DNA of 64,000 nucleotides from the NCBI GenBank assembly GCA_963592385.1, contig CAVAWX010000001.1:1-64000 (forward strand), given 5' to 3'. The translations under genes were made by a program, and so were the position numbers. Below the pieces are notes generated by a model that made no database searches, was not told the origin of the DNA, and saw only the letters and a list, made by a program, of their open reading frames with translations. This DNA is from CAVAWX01 sp963592385. GTDB taxonomy: Bacteria; Actinomycetota; Coriobacteriia; Coriobacteriales; QAMH01. Of the stretch, positions 1 through 8,103 are shown in pieces. Position 1 is the first letter of the stretch; each line of letters starts with the position of its first letter.

Positions 1-57
1 GCCTTTTTCGGGCCGCCGTCAAAGCCTGAAACTTGGTGGATGGGCCGCGCCTGGATG

Positions 58-609
58 CTAGCGGCTCTCCTTGAACGGGAAACCGAACGCCTTCAGCAGC
101 GCGCGTCCGGCCTCGTCGGTGGTCGCCGTCGTGACGATGGTGATGTCCATGCCGCGGGTGCGGTCCACCTGGTCGTACTCGATCTCGGGGAAGATCAGCT
201 GCTCGGTCACGCCCATGGAGTAGTTGCCGTGGCCGTCGAAGCTGTCCGGGTTCATGCCGCGGAAGTCGCGGATGCGGGGAATGGCCAAAGAGACCAGACG
301 GTCGAAGAACTCGTACATGCGGTCCCCGCGCAGCGTGACCTTGGCGCCGATGGCCTGGCCCTTGCGCAGGTGGAAGGTCGCGATGGACTTCTTCGCGTGG
401 CAGATCATGGGCTGCTGGCCGGTGATCTGGCGCAGGTCGGCGACGGCGCCGTCGATCTGCTTGGAATCGGTCGCGGCGATGCCGACGCCCATGTTCACGA
501 CGATCTTCTCCAGCTTGGGCACGTTGTTCACGTTGTCGCAGCCCAGCTCCTCCTCGAGTTTCGCGAGGATCTCGTTTTTGTACTTTTCCCTCAAACGCGG
601 TGTTGCCAT
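58..609 (-). CDS. rplE: 50S ribosomal protein L5
   Basis: The 183-residue product is a full-length L5, which binds 5S rRNA in the central protuberance of the large subunit. Visible family motifs are VVNMGVG near residue 37, the HLRKGQ and GAKVTLRG segments around residues 80-95, and the RDFRGMNPDSFDGHGNY stretch around residues 115-131. It is the last ribosomal gene before the window edge; the next gene of this operon type is usually rpsN, which would lie outside. A 138-base spacer with a large hairpin separates it from rplX, unlike the tight junctions elsewhere in the cluster. Confidence 0.97.
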   Translation of the reverse strand: MATPRLREKYKNEILAKLEEELGCDNVNNVPKLEKIVVNMGVGIAATDSKQIDGAVADLRQITGQQPMICHAKKSIATFHLRKGQAIGAKVTLRGDRMYEFFDRLVSLAIPRIRDFRGMNPDSFDGHGNYSMGVTEQLIFPEIEYDQVDRTRGMDITIVTTATTDEAGRALLKAFGFPFKESR

Positions 610-666
610 GTTGCTTTCCTACTCCTTTGTAGATCCGAGGTTTCAGGCGGGGTTTCCAACCTCGCC

Positions 667-715
667 CCCTCGAGAGGGCCGCGCACGTTTCCTTGCGCGC
701 GGCCCGCCTCGAGGG
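667..715 (-). other. Large two-part hairpin between rplX and rplE
   Basis: An 8-bp stem (667-674 with 708-715) encloses a 9-bp stem (676-684 with 697-705), separated by one unpaired base on one side and two on the other. The apical loop is 12 bases and contains AAGGA on the minus strand. No T-run follows on the minus strand, so it is not a typical intrinsic terminator. Its place just ahead of rplE is where spc operons of other bacteria carry translational control, so an RNA regulatory or processing role is possible but only inferred. Confidence 0.55.
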
Positions 716-747
716 CCTTGCCTTTCACCGACCGCGGCGCACTCCGC

Positions 748-1065
748 CTAGTCGATGTCCTTGCCACACTTCTTGCAGGTGCGCACCTTGCTCGCCCCGT
801 CGTGCTTGACGCCCACGCGGGTGGGCAGCCCGCAATGCGGGCACACGAGCATGACGTTGGAGACGTCGATGGGCGCCTCGCGCTCCTCGATGCCGCCGCT
901 GGGGTTTTGCTGCGTGGGGCGCAGGGCCTTGTGCACGATGTTCGCGCCGGAAACCAGCACGCGGTGCTTGGCCGGCTGGCACGACAGCACCTCGCCCTCG
1001 TGGCCGGCGTCCTTGCCCGTGATGACCTTGACCTTGTCGCCGGTCTTGATGTTCATGCTGCTCAT
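748..1065 (-). CDS. rplX: 50S ribosomal protein L24
   Basis: The 105-residue product begins with the KOW-type motif KTGDKVKVITGKDAGHEGEV, characteristic of L24, an assembly initiator of the large subunit. A CPHC motif near residue 75 and a CKKC motif near residue 97 could bind zinc, a pairing found in some bacterial L24 proteins. It lies 18 bases downstream of rplN on the same strand. Initiation could be at Met1 or Met4; the longer start is used. Confidence 0.96.
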   Translation of the reverse strand: MSSMNIKTGDKVKVITGKDAGHEGEVLSCQPAKHRVLVSGANIVHKALRPTQQNPSGGIEEREAPIDVSNVMLVCPHCGLPTRVGVKHDGASKVRTCKKCGKDID

Positions 1066-1083
1066 ATCTCGTCCACGCCTCCT

Positions 1084-1452
1084 CTACAGCGTCTCGGGGG
1101 CCAAAGAGACGATGCGCAGGTAGCGCTTCTCGCGCAGCTCGCGGGCGACAGGCCCGAAGATACGCGTGCCGCGCGGCGCGCCCGCGTTGTCCACGAGCAC
1201 GGCTGCGTTTTCGTCAAACTTGATGTAGGAGCCGTCCTTGCGGCGGACTTCCTTCTTCACCCGCACGACGACGCAGCGCACCACGTCGCCCTTCTTCACC
1301 TGACCGTTGGGGATGGCCTCCTGCACGGCGCACATGATGGTGTCGCCCAGTCCCGCGTAGCGGCGCTTCGAGCCGCCCAGGACCTTGATGCAACGCACCT
1401 TGCGCGCGCCGCTGTTGTCCGCGACGGTCAGCATGGTCTGCATTTGAATCAT
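1084..1452 (-). CDS. rplN: 50S ribosomal protein L14
   Basis: The product has the canonical 122 residues of bacterial L14, opening with MIQMQTMLTVADNSGA and carrying the KGDVVRCVVVR segment. It binds 23S rRNA at the subunit interface. The gene sits between rpsQ and rplX, the standard order of the S10/spc cluster. Nothing in the sequence is unusual. Confidence 0.98.
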   Translation of the reverse strand: MIQMQTMLTVADNSGARKVRCIKVLGGSKRRYAGLGDTIMCAVQEAIPNGQVKKGDVVRCVVVRVKKEVRRKDGSYIKFDENAAVLVDNAGAPRGTRIFGPVARELREKRYLRIVSLAPETL

Positions 1453-1485
1453 TTGCGTCTATCCTTTCTACGACCAGCCGCGCGG

Positions 1486-1752
1486 CTATTTGGCCTTCTC
1501 GACGATCTCGACCAGGCGCCAGCGCTTGGTCTTGGACAGCGGGCGCGTCTCCATGATGCGCACCGTGTCGCCCACGCCGGCCTCGTTGTTCTCGTCGTGC
1601 GCGTGCAGCTTCTTGGAGCTGTTCATCATCTTGCCGTAGACGCGATGCGGCTTGCGCTCGCGAATCTGGACGATGATGGTCTTGTCGTTGGCCGCAGAGA
1701 CGACGACGCCCTGGCGGACCTTACGATTGTTGCGCTCTTGCGTTTCGCTCAT
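1486..1752 (-). CDS. rpsQ: 30S ribosomal protein S17
   Basis: This is an 88-residue S17 with the OB-fold signature: RQGVVVSAANDKTIIVQI near the start and the HDENNEAGVGDTVRIMETRPLS stretch near residues 52-73. It binds 16S rRNA early in small-subunit assembly. It follows rpmC by 23 bases and is followed 33 bases later by rplN. Confidence 0.97.
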   Translation of the reverse strand: MSETQERNNRKVRQGVVVSAANDKTIIVQIRERKPHRVYGKMMNSSKKLHAHDENNEAGVGDTVRIMETRPLSKTKRWRLVEIVEKAK

Positions 1753-1775
1753 CGCTTATTCGTCCCCTTTCCTTC

Positions 1776-1988
1776 CTAGGACGCAGCGTCTGCTGCGGCG
1801 TTGATTTCCCTGGCTCGCATCTCGGTGAGGATGCGGGCGATGTCCTTTTTCACGGTCTTGACGCGCGCCGTGTTGTCCAGCTGGCTCGTGGCCATCTGGA
1901 AGCGCAGGTTGAAGAGCTCGGAGCGGGACTCGTCCAGCTTCGTGGACAGGTCCTCGAGGGAGAGCTCGCGGATTTCTGCCGGCTTCAT
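1776..1988 (-). CDS. rpmC: 50S ribosomal protein L29
   Basis: The 70-residue product starts MKPAEIRELS and contains the FNLRFQMATSQLDNT segment typical of L29, a two-helix protein near the peptide exit tunnel. Its ATG overlaps the rplP stop codon by one base (TAATG), which implies translational coupling. Length is normal for the family. Confidence 0.97.
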   Translation of the reverse strand: MKPAEIRELSLEDLSTKLDESRSELFNLRFQMATSQLDNTARVKTVKKDIARILTEMRAREINAAADAAS

Positions 1989-2539
1989 TACTTGTCAGCA
2001 CCACCTTTCGCGGCAGCAGCAGCTGCCTCCTTCTCCGCCTCGTGCTCGGCCTCTTCCTCGGCCTCGACGGCGCGCATGTGCGCGAACTCGGCAGCGTGCT
2101 CGGCCGCGAACTCGGCGGCGTGCTCGGCCGCGCCCTCCGCGAAGACCATCTTGCACTTGATGGGGAGCTTGTTGATCGCCAGGCGCATGGCCTCGCGGGC
2201 GACCTCGGGCTCGACGCCGTCGATCTCGAACATGATGCGGCCGGGCTTCACGACGGCCACCCACTCCTCGGGGTTGCCCTTGCCCTTGCCCATGCGGGTC
2301 TCGGCGGGCTTTTTGGTGATGGGCTTGTCGGGGAATATGGTGATCCACACGCGCCCGCCACGCTTCATGTAGCGCGTCATGGCGATACGCGCGGCCTCGA
2401 TCTGGCGGTTGGTGATCCAGTGGCGCTCGAGGGCCTGGATGCCGTAGGAGCCGAAGTTGATCTTCGTGCCGCCCTTGGCCTGGCCTTTCATCGAGCCACG
2501 CTGCACCTTGCGGTGCCGTACACGTTTAGGCATCAACAT
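1988..2539 (-). CDS. rplP: 50S ribosomal protein L16 with a repetitive C-terminal tail
   Basis: The first ~137 residues are a standard L16, beginning MLMPKRVRHRKVQRG and including ARIAMTRYMKRGGRVWI and FPDKPITKKPAETRMGKGKG. L16 shapes the tRNA-binding region of the large subunit. Typical L16 is about 137-140 residues; this one is 183. The extra ~45 residues are Ala/Glu/His/Lys-rich and contain the octapeptide AAEHAAEF in tandem, encoded by a 24-base repeat. The start overlaps the rpsC stop by one base (TAATG). The tail is in frame and runs to the rpmC junction, so it looks real and not like a sequencing error. Confidence 0.96.
   Translation of the reverse strand: MLMPKRVRHRKVQRGSMKGQAKGGTKINFGSYGIQALERHWITNRQIEAARIAMTRYMKRGGRVWITIFPDKPITKKPAETRMGKGKGNPEEWVAVVKPGRIMFEIDGVEPEVAREAMRLAINKLPIKCKMVFAEGAAEHAAEFAAEHAAEFAHMRAVEAEEEAEHEAEKEAAAAAAKGGADK
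2081..2128 (-). repeat. 24-bp tandem repeat in the rplP tail
   Basis: Two adjacent 24-base units (2081-2104 and 2105-2128) differ at one position. They encode the octapeptide AAEHAAEF on the minus strand, with a partial third copy next to them. Because the unit is a multiple of three, copy-number change would lengthen or shorten the L16 tail without a frameshift. Confidence 0.85.
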
Positions 2540-3252
2540 TAGCCGTTGCTCCTCTCACGACGTCCGCGGCCGCGGCGCTGCACGGAGCTGCCCTCGAGGG
2601 CAGGGTTGCTGCGCGTCTGGCCGGGGAGAACCTCGCCGTAGTACACCCACACCTTGATGCCGCACGAGCCCATCGTGGTGTTGGCGGTGGCGAATCCGTA
2701 ATCGATCATCGCACGCAGGGTGTGCAGGGGCACGCGGCCCTCGCGGTACCACTCGCGGCGGCTCATCTCGGCGCCGCCCAGGCGGCCCGAGCACTGGATG
2801 CGGATGCCCTTGGCGCCCGACTTGCGCGCGGACTGCACGGCCTTGCGCATCGCGCGGCGGAAGGCCACGCGGCCCTCGAGCTGCTCGGCGATGGACTGGG
2901 CGATGAGGTTGGCGTCCAGCTCGGGGCGCTTGACCTCGACGACCTCGATGGAGACCTTGGACTCCGGGCCGGCGATCTTTTGCAGCTCGTGGCGCAGGGC
3001 GTCGACCTCGGCGCCCTTCTTGCCGATGACGATGCCCGGGCGGGCGGTGGTCAAGACGACCTTGACCGTCTCGCCGGCGCGCTCGATCTCGATGCGCGAC
3101 AGGGCGGCCGAGGCCAGCTTCTTTTCGATGTGCTGGCGAAGCTTGATGTCGTTTTCCAGCGTGGACGCGTAGTCCTTGCCGGCGTACCAGCGGCTACGCC
3201 AGTTCTCGGTGATGCCGAGGCGGAAACCCGTCGGCTTTACCTTCTGACCCAT
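2539..3252 (-). CDS. rpsC: 30S ribosomal protein S3
   Basis: The 237-residue product begins MGQKVKPTGFRLGITENW and carries the KH-domain GxxG loop in PGIVIGKKGAEVD, followed by the C-terminal S3 domain with CSGRLGGAEMSRREWYREGRVPLHTLRA. It sits at the mRNA entry channel of the small subunit. It lies three bases downstream of rplV and overlaps rplP by one base. The C-terminus is short and Arg-rich. Confidence 0.98.
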   Translation of the reverse strand: MGQKVKPTGFRLGITENWRSRWYAGKDYASTLENDIKLRQHIEKKLASAALSRIEIERAGETVKVVLTTARPGIVIGKKGAEVDALRHELQKIAGPESKVSIEVVEVKRPELDANLIAQSIAEQLEGRVAFRRAMRKAVQSARKSGAKGIRIQCSGRLGGAEMSRREWYREGRVPLHTLRAMIDYGFATANTTMGSCGIKVWVYYGEVLPGQTRSNPALEGSSVQRRGRGRRERSNG

Positions 3253-3255
3253 GCT

Positions 3256-3597
3256 CTAGGCCTCCTCTCGGTTCGCGACGACGATGGTGATGTGGCTCGT
3301 GCGCTTGTTGATCGGCGAGGCCGAGCCCTTCGCGCGCGGGCGGTAGCGCTTGATGGTGGGGCCCTCGTCGACGAAGGCGCGCTTCACGACGAGGTTCTCC
3401 GGACGCAGGCCGTGGGCGGTCTGCGCGTTGGACGCGGCGGAGTTCAGCACCTTCAGCACGACCTCCGAGATGGCGCGCTCGGAAAAGCGCAGCGTGTCGA
3501 TGGCGGCGGGCACCTCCTTGCCGCGGATCTGGTCGACGACCATACGCGCCTTGCGGGGCGAGACGCGCACGTACTTGGCGATTGCCTTGGATTCCAT
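3256..3597 (-). CDS. rplV: 50S ribosomal protein L22
   Basis: This 113-residue L22 carries YVRVSPRKARMVVDQIRGK near the N-terminus and the HITIVVANREEA end. The exit-tunnel hairpin region RAKGSASPINKRTSHI is intact. It assembles early on 23S rRNA. The gene sits 16 bases after rpsS and 3 bases before rpsC on the minus strand. Confidence 0.97.
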   Translation of the reverse strand: MESKAIAKYVRVSPRKARMVVDQIRGKEVPAAIDTLRFSERAISEVVLKVLNSAASNAQTAHGLRPENLVVKRAFVDEGPTIKRYRPRAKGSASPINKRTSHITIVVANREEA

Positions 3598-3613
3598 GCT
3601 CTCTCAACCCTCC

Positions 3614-3874
3614 TTAATCTGCGCGGTGGCCGCGGAACGTGCGCGTAGGCGAGAACTCGCCCAGCTTGTGCCCGACCATGGACTCGGTGATGTAGACGGG
3701 GACATGACGGCGCCCGTCGTGGACTGCGATCGTGTGGCCGACCATCTCGGGGAAGATGGTGGACGAACGGCTCCATGTCTTGATGGCCTTCTTCTCGCCC
3801 GCCTCGTTCATCGCGACGATGCGCTCGAGGAGGCGCGGCTCGACATAGGGGCCCTTTTTGAGACTTCTGCTCAT
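3614..3874 (-). CDS. rpsS: 30S ribosomal protein S19
   Basis: The 86-residue product begins MSRSLKKGPYVEPRLLERI and contains the VGHTIAVHDGRRHVPVYITESMVGHKLGEFSPTRTF core of S19, which contacts S13 and 16S rRNA in the head of the small subunit. It lies 24 bases downstream of rplB. Length is normal. Confidence 0.97.
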   Translation of the reverse strand: MSRSLKKGPYVEPRLLERIVAMNEAGEKKAIKTWSRSSTIFPEMVGHTIAVHDGRRHVPVYITESMVGHKLGEFSPTRTFRGHRAD

Positions 3875-3898
3875 TGAATCTGCTCCTTTTCCTGCGCG

Positions 3899-4729
<831 letters not shown>

Positions 4730-4758
4730 TCCAAAACTCCTTCATGTCCGATTGCCGA

Positions 4759-4838
4759 AAACGCCTGCCATGGGAAGGGGAGGCGGTGCAGCCTCCCGAG
4801 CAGGTTCGACCCCGGTACTACCACGGCTCCGGGCGTTT
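4759..4838 (-). promoter_or_regulatory. Structured leader upstream of rplB
   Basis: Between the terminator-like hairpin and the rplB ribosome site, a 7-bp inverted repeat (4759-4765 with 4832-4838) brackets a second perfect 7-bp hairpin (4778-4784 with 4791-4797, six-base loop). Such nesting in a short spacer suggests folded leader RNA. A ribosomal-protein autoregulatory site is one possibility; no known family was recognised. Confidence 0.35.
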
Positions 4839-4873
4839 CCTTTTACGGTGCGCCCGAAACCCTTTCAACAAAA

Positions 4874-4898
4874 CCCGCCCCGTAGCACCCGGGGCGGG
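4874..4898 (-). terminator. Intrinsic terminator after rplW
   Basis: A perfect 9-bp GC stem (4874-4882 with 4890-4898) with a seven-base loop is followed on the minus strand by TTTTGTT. It starts 13 bases past the rplW stop codon, inside what is normally one continuous ribosomal protein operon. Read-through or partial termination here would change the ratio of rplC-rplD-rplW to the genes from rplB onward. Confidence 0.7.
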
Positions 4899-4910
4899 GA
4901 CGTGCCACAA

Positions 4911-5198
4911 CTAGTCTTGCTCTGCGAACAGCTCGATGGAATCGCCGTCGACCAAGGTGACGACTGCCTTCTTCCACGTGCGCGTGCTCCCCTGACGGTA
5001 GCGGACGCGCTTGGGCTTGGGCTTGACGTTGGAGGTGTTCACCTTCAGCACCGTGACGCCGAAGATCTCCTCGACGGCATGGGCGATCTCGATCTTGTTG
5101 GCGGTCTTTGCCACCTCGAAGGTGTAGCGGTTGAGCTCCTGCATGTCCATGGAGCGCTCGGAGATGACCGGGCGGATGATGATGTCGCGTGCCAGCAT
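4911..5198 (-). CDS. rplW: 50S ribosomal protein L23
   Basis: This 95-residue L23 has the RPVISERSMDMQELNRYTFEVA start and the NTSNVKPKPKRVRYRQGS segment. L23 sits at the tunnel exit and docks trigger factor and SRP. Its ATG overlaps the rplD stop by one base (TAATG), indicating coupling. The following terminator-like hairpin is unusual at this position. Confidence 0.96.
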   Translation of the reverse strand: MLARDIIIRPVISERSMDMQELNRYTFEVAKTANKIEIAHAVEEIFGVTVLKVNTSNVKPKPKRVRYRQGSTRTWKKAVVTLVDGDSIELFAEQD

Positions 5199-5821
5199 TA
5201 CTGCAACACCCCCTCGACGTACTTGGCGGCGTTTTGGCTCATGATGAGCGCGCCGCAGTCGAGCAGGTCGAGCGTGTTGGCCTCGCTGGCGCCGATGACG
5301 CGCACCTTCTCGACGTTGCGGAAGGAGAGAAACGCGTTCACGTCGTCGTCGTCGACCACGACGGTCGCGCGGCCGGAGACCTCGAGCGCCTTCAGGAAGG
5401 CGACGGCGTCTTTGGTGCAGGGCTTGTCGAAGGAGAACTCCTTCACGACGAACAGCTCGTCGTCGGCCGCCTTGCCGGAGAGCACCGAGCGCATGGCCAG
5501 CTTCACGACCTTGCCCGGCACCTTGAAGGCGTACGAGCGGGGATGCGGGCCGAAGACCACGCCGCCGTGGCGGAACTGCGCCGCACGCGTCGTGCCCTGG
5601 CGGGCGCGGCCGGTGCCCTTCTGGCGGAACGGCTTGCGGCCGCCGCCGGAGACGCCGGAGCGGGTGAGGGTGGAATGCGTGCCCTGGCGACGCGCGGCCT
5701 GCTGGCTGCGGACGACCTGGTGCATCGCGTGGGTGTTGGGCTCGATGGCAAAGACCGTGTCTGCCAGCGCGAGAGTGCCGGCGGCCTTGCCCTTGGAGTC
5801 GACCATCTTGATATCTGCCAT
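5198..5821 (-). CDS. rplD: 50S ribosomal protein L4
   Basis: The 207-residue L4 contains the conserved internal loop with GGGRKPFRQKGTGRARQG and the FGPHPRSYAFKVPGKVVKLAM stretch. In E. coli L4 also represses the S10 operon by attenuation, but no equivalent leader was identified here. It lies between rplC and rplW with 14 and -1 base spacings. Confidence 0.97.
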   Translation of the reverse strand: MADIKMVDSKGKAAGTLALADTVFAIEPNTHAMHQVVRSQQAARRQGTHSTLTRSGVSGGGRKPFRQKGTGRARQGTTRAAQFRHGGVVFGPHPRSYAFKVPGKVVKLAMRSVLSGKAADDELFVVKEFSFDKPCTKDAVAFLKALEVSGRATVVVDDDDVNAFLSFRNVEKVRVIGASEANTLDLLDCGALIMSQNAAKYVEGVLQ

Positions 5822-5835
5822 GATCTACTCCTCCT

Positions 5836-6456
5836 TTACGCCATACGGATCTGGACGAGGGCGCCCTTGCCGCCGGGGACGGCGCCCTTGACCAAGATGA
5901 GGTTGTTGTCTGCGTCCACGCGCACGACGGAGAGGTTCTTCACCGTGACGCGCTCGTTGCCCATGTGGCCCGGAAGGCGCATGCCCTTCCAGACGCGGGC
6001 GGGGTAGGCGCACATGCCGACGGAGCCGGGTGCGCGGTGGAAGTGGTGGCCGTGGCCGCCCGGGCCGCCGCCGAAGCCGTGGCGCTTGATGACGCCGGCA
6101 AAGCCCTTGCCCTTGCTGATGCCGCTGACATCGACCTTCTCGACGTCGGCGAAGGCCTCGACCGTGAGCGTGTCGCCCACCTTGTGCTCAGAGGCGTCCT
6201 CGACGCGGACCTCGCGCAGGTAGCGCATGGGCGCGACGCCGGCCTTGTCGAAGTGGCCTTTCATGGGCTTGTTGACGTGCTTTTCCTTGATGTCGCCAAA
6301 GCCGATCTGGACGGCCTCGTAGCCGTCGGTGGCCTTGGTCTTTACCTGCGAGACCACGCAGGGGCCTGCTTGGATGACCGTGACGGGGACGATTTCGTCG
6401 TCTTGCCCCCACACTTGGGTCATTCCCAGCTTGCGGCCGAGAATCGTGCTGACCAT
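5836..6456 (-). CDS. rplC: 50S ribosomal protein L3
   Basis: The 206-residue L3 begins MVSTILGRKLGMTQVW and has the GxxKRHGFGGGPGGHGHHFHRAPGSVG peptidyl-transferase loop near residues 130-155. It is the first gene of the cluster; rpsJ, usually immediately upstream, is absent from the 459 bases ahead of it. An in-frame TGA lies 24 bases upstream, which supports this ATG as the start. Confidence 0.97.
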   Translation of the reverse strand: MVSTILGRKLGMTQVWGQDDEIVPVTVIQAGPCVVSQVKTKATDGYEAVQIGFGDIKEKHVNKPMKGHFDKAGVAPMRYLREVRVEDASEHKVGDTLTVEAFADVEKVDVSGISKGKGFAGVIKRHGFGGGPGGHGHHFHRAPGSVGMCAYPARVWKGMRLPGHMGNERVTVKNLSVVRVDADNNLILVKGAVPGGKGALVQIRMA

Positions 6457-6915
6457 TCCTTGCCTAACTCTTCAGGCGATCGTGCAAACCGAGGCGCTTC
6501 GGTGTGTGCCCCGTGCAGCGGATCGCAGCTTCATCGCTCCTCCCCTTGCCTTACGTGAGAACGGCGCCGGGAGGCCGACCTTTCACGCGCCGCAGCGCCC
6601 TTGTTTTGGCGCACGACGCACCATGCCCGTTTGGGCACAGCCCGTCCACTATAGGGCAACGAGTGCGCGGATGCTAGAAAAATTTTCAATTCCACGCCTC
6701 CGGGCGTATCCTTTTTTAGTGAACGGAGCGGCGGTGAGGCGGGATGCGGGCGGCACGGGCGCGGTCGTGGTCGCGTGCAGGCAAGGCGGACACGCACGGG
6801 CAAAGGACGCGGCAGGGCAGCAGCGGCAAAGGACGGGTGAAGCGGAATGCGCGACAGCACATGCCGCGTGCGGGTGAAACAGGGCATGCGCCGGAGCGCA
6901 CGGTGAAGCAGGACG
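6457..6915. other. 459-bp non-coding leader between ccmD-like gene and rplC
   Basis: No credible gene is visible; the open frames here lack family features and shadow each other. The stretch holds the only strongly AT-rich segment of the area (about 6671-6720), candidate promoter hexamers, a small hairpin with a T-run readable on the plus strand (6694-6707), and three GGTGAA-containing segments near 6835-6910. It probably carries the promoter and leader of the ribosomal cluster. rpsJ is not here. Confidence 0.6.
6648..6676 (-). promoter_or_regulatory. Candidate promoter of the ribosomal protein cluster
   Basis: On the minus strand an AT tract runs into TAGCAT (6676 down to 6671), with a second -10-like TATAGT at 6653-6648. 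TAGCAT fits the loose TAnnnT -10 pattern of actinobacterial sigma-70 promoters. No convincing -35 at 16-18 bp is present. The leader to rplC would be about 200 bases. Confidence 0.35.
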
Positions 6916-7125
6916 CTACTTCTCCCCCTGTGCCGGCGTTTGCGCCTGCGCCAGCTTCTTCACCTGCGCCTCGAGACGCGCCAGGTCGCGCTCGTTTTTG
7001 CGGACGCCGCGCGAGACGACGACGGCGAAAACGCACAGCGCCACCCACACCAGCACATAGGCGGCGATGACGTAGGGGGCGCTCGGCAGCACGGCGCTGT
7101 AGACGGATGAAAGCAACGGGTTCAT
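6916..7125 (-). CDS. Small membrane protein, CcmD-like
   Basis: The start chosen is the ATG at 7125, preceded by GAAGGAG, giving 69 residues. There is one transmembrane segment (about residues 14-38), then a short charged, partly helical tail (KNERDLARLEAQVKKLAQ). Size, topology and position directly after ccmC match CcmD, the small protein that helps release heme-loaded CcmE from CcmC. CcmD sequences are poorly conserved, so the call rests mainly on context. Confidence 0.6.
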   Translation of the reverse strand: MNPLLSSVYSAVLPSAPYVIAAYVLVWVALCVFAVVVSRGVRKNERDLARLEAQVKKLAQAQTPAQGEK

Positions 7126-7212
7126 GGTGACAACTCCTTCGGTCTGTGTGCGGGCGTTCGGTTCAAGCCTCGGCCGGCTTTGCGGCACGCGGCTCTTGCA
7201 TTCGGTTCACGC

Positions 7213-8031
7213 TCAATCCCTGCCCTGCTCGAGGGCGTCTTTCAGGGCGGCGATGCGGACGGCGACGCGCGCCTGGCGCAGGCGCAGGCGGTAGAGCCCC
7301 CAGGCGACAAGCGCCATGCCGACCAGCGCCAGCACCAGCGCGAGCACCATCTCGGACGTCATCCCGCCGTCGCTGCGCAAGATGACGGGGTGCGTCGTGT
7401 TGGGGATGAGGCGCGTGACGGCAAAGCAGATGGGCACGTCCACGAAGACGAGGATGCCGAACACCGCCGACAGCACGCCCTGGCGCTCCTGGCCTTCGAA
7501 GGCGCGGCGCAAGACGAAGTACGCGATGGCCAGCAGCATCAAGACGAGGTAGGTGGTCAGGCGCGGCTCCCAGGTCCACCACACGCCCCACTCGAAGCGC
7601 GTCCAGGCCACGCCCGTGGCCATGGTGCACACGATGAAGACGAGCCCCACTTCCATCGCGGTGCGCGCGCGCAGATCCCAGGCCGCGTCGCGCGTCTTCA
7701 GGTAGATGCCGGAGAAGACGGCCTGCAAGAGCACGGCGATGAAGGACACGAGCGCCACCGGCATGTGGAAGTAGAAGATCTTCTGGCTGAAGAGGAGCTG
7801 GTTTTGCACCATGGTGTCGCCCACCAGCTCGGGCACGACCTCGGCGCCGAGCACGAGCGGCGCGATGGTGAAGGCGCAGATGAAGCCTGCCGCCGAGATG
7901 AGGGCGCCGGCGAGGAGCGCTATCTGCTCGCGCAAGAAAGAGGGCGTGCGCAGCTCTTCGCGCGCGTTCTCGTGCGGCGCTTCACCCGACTTCTCTTCCC
8001 CGCGCACGGGATGTACTTGCTCTTGTTCCAT
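7213..8031 (-). CDS. ccmC: Heme exporter / heme handling protein CcmC
   Basis: CcmC places heme on the chaperone CcmE at the outer face of the membrane. The 272-residue product has six predicted membrane spans and the tryptophan-rich heme-handling motif WGVWWTWEPRLT in the middle, with histidines in flanking extracytoplasmic loops (FHMPVAL, NTTHPVIL). The first ~30 residues are a polar cytoplasmic extension. GAGGAG lies five bases before the ATG. It follows ccmB by 72 bases in the ccmEFABC operon. Confidence 0.92.
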   Translation of the reverse strand: MEQEQVHPVRGEEKSGEAPHENAREELRTPSFLREQIALLAGALISAAGFICAFTIAPLVLGAEVVPELVGDTMVQNQLLFSQKIFYFHMPVALVSFIAVLLQAVFSGIYLKTRDAAWDLRARTAMEVGLVFIVCTMATGVAWTRFEWGVWWTWEPRLTTYLVLMLLAIAYFVLRRAFEGQERQGVLSAVFGILVFVDVPICFAVTRLIPNTTHPVILRSDGGMTSEMVLALVLALVGMALVAWGLYRLRLRQARVAVRIAALKDALEQGRD

Positions 8032-8103
8032 ATCGGCTCCTCTGCCCTGCCTTCTTTCACTATCACTCTGTCCATGCGCCCTTTCACGAAAAGGCGCAGC
8101 GTT

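Noticed and set aside
1..57. Start of rpsN at the left window edge
   Set aside because: These bases hold no coding sequence that can be tied to S14; they look like the spacer after rplE.
4795..4835. GGTTCGA with a nearby CCA-like end, suggestive of a tRNA T-arm
   Set aside because: The flanking bases cannot form the five-pair T stem and no D-arm, anticodon stem or acceptor stem fits.
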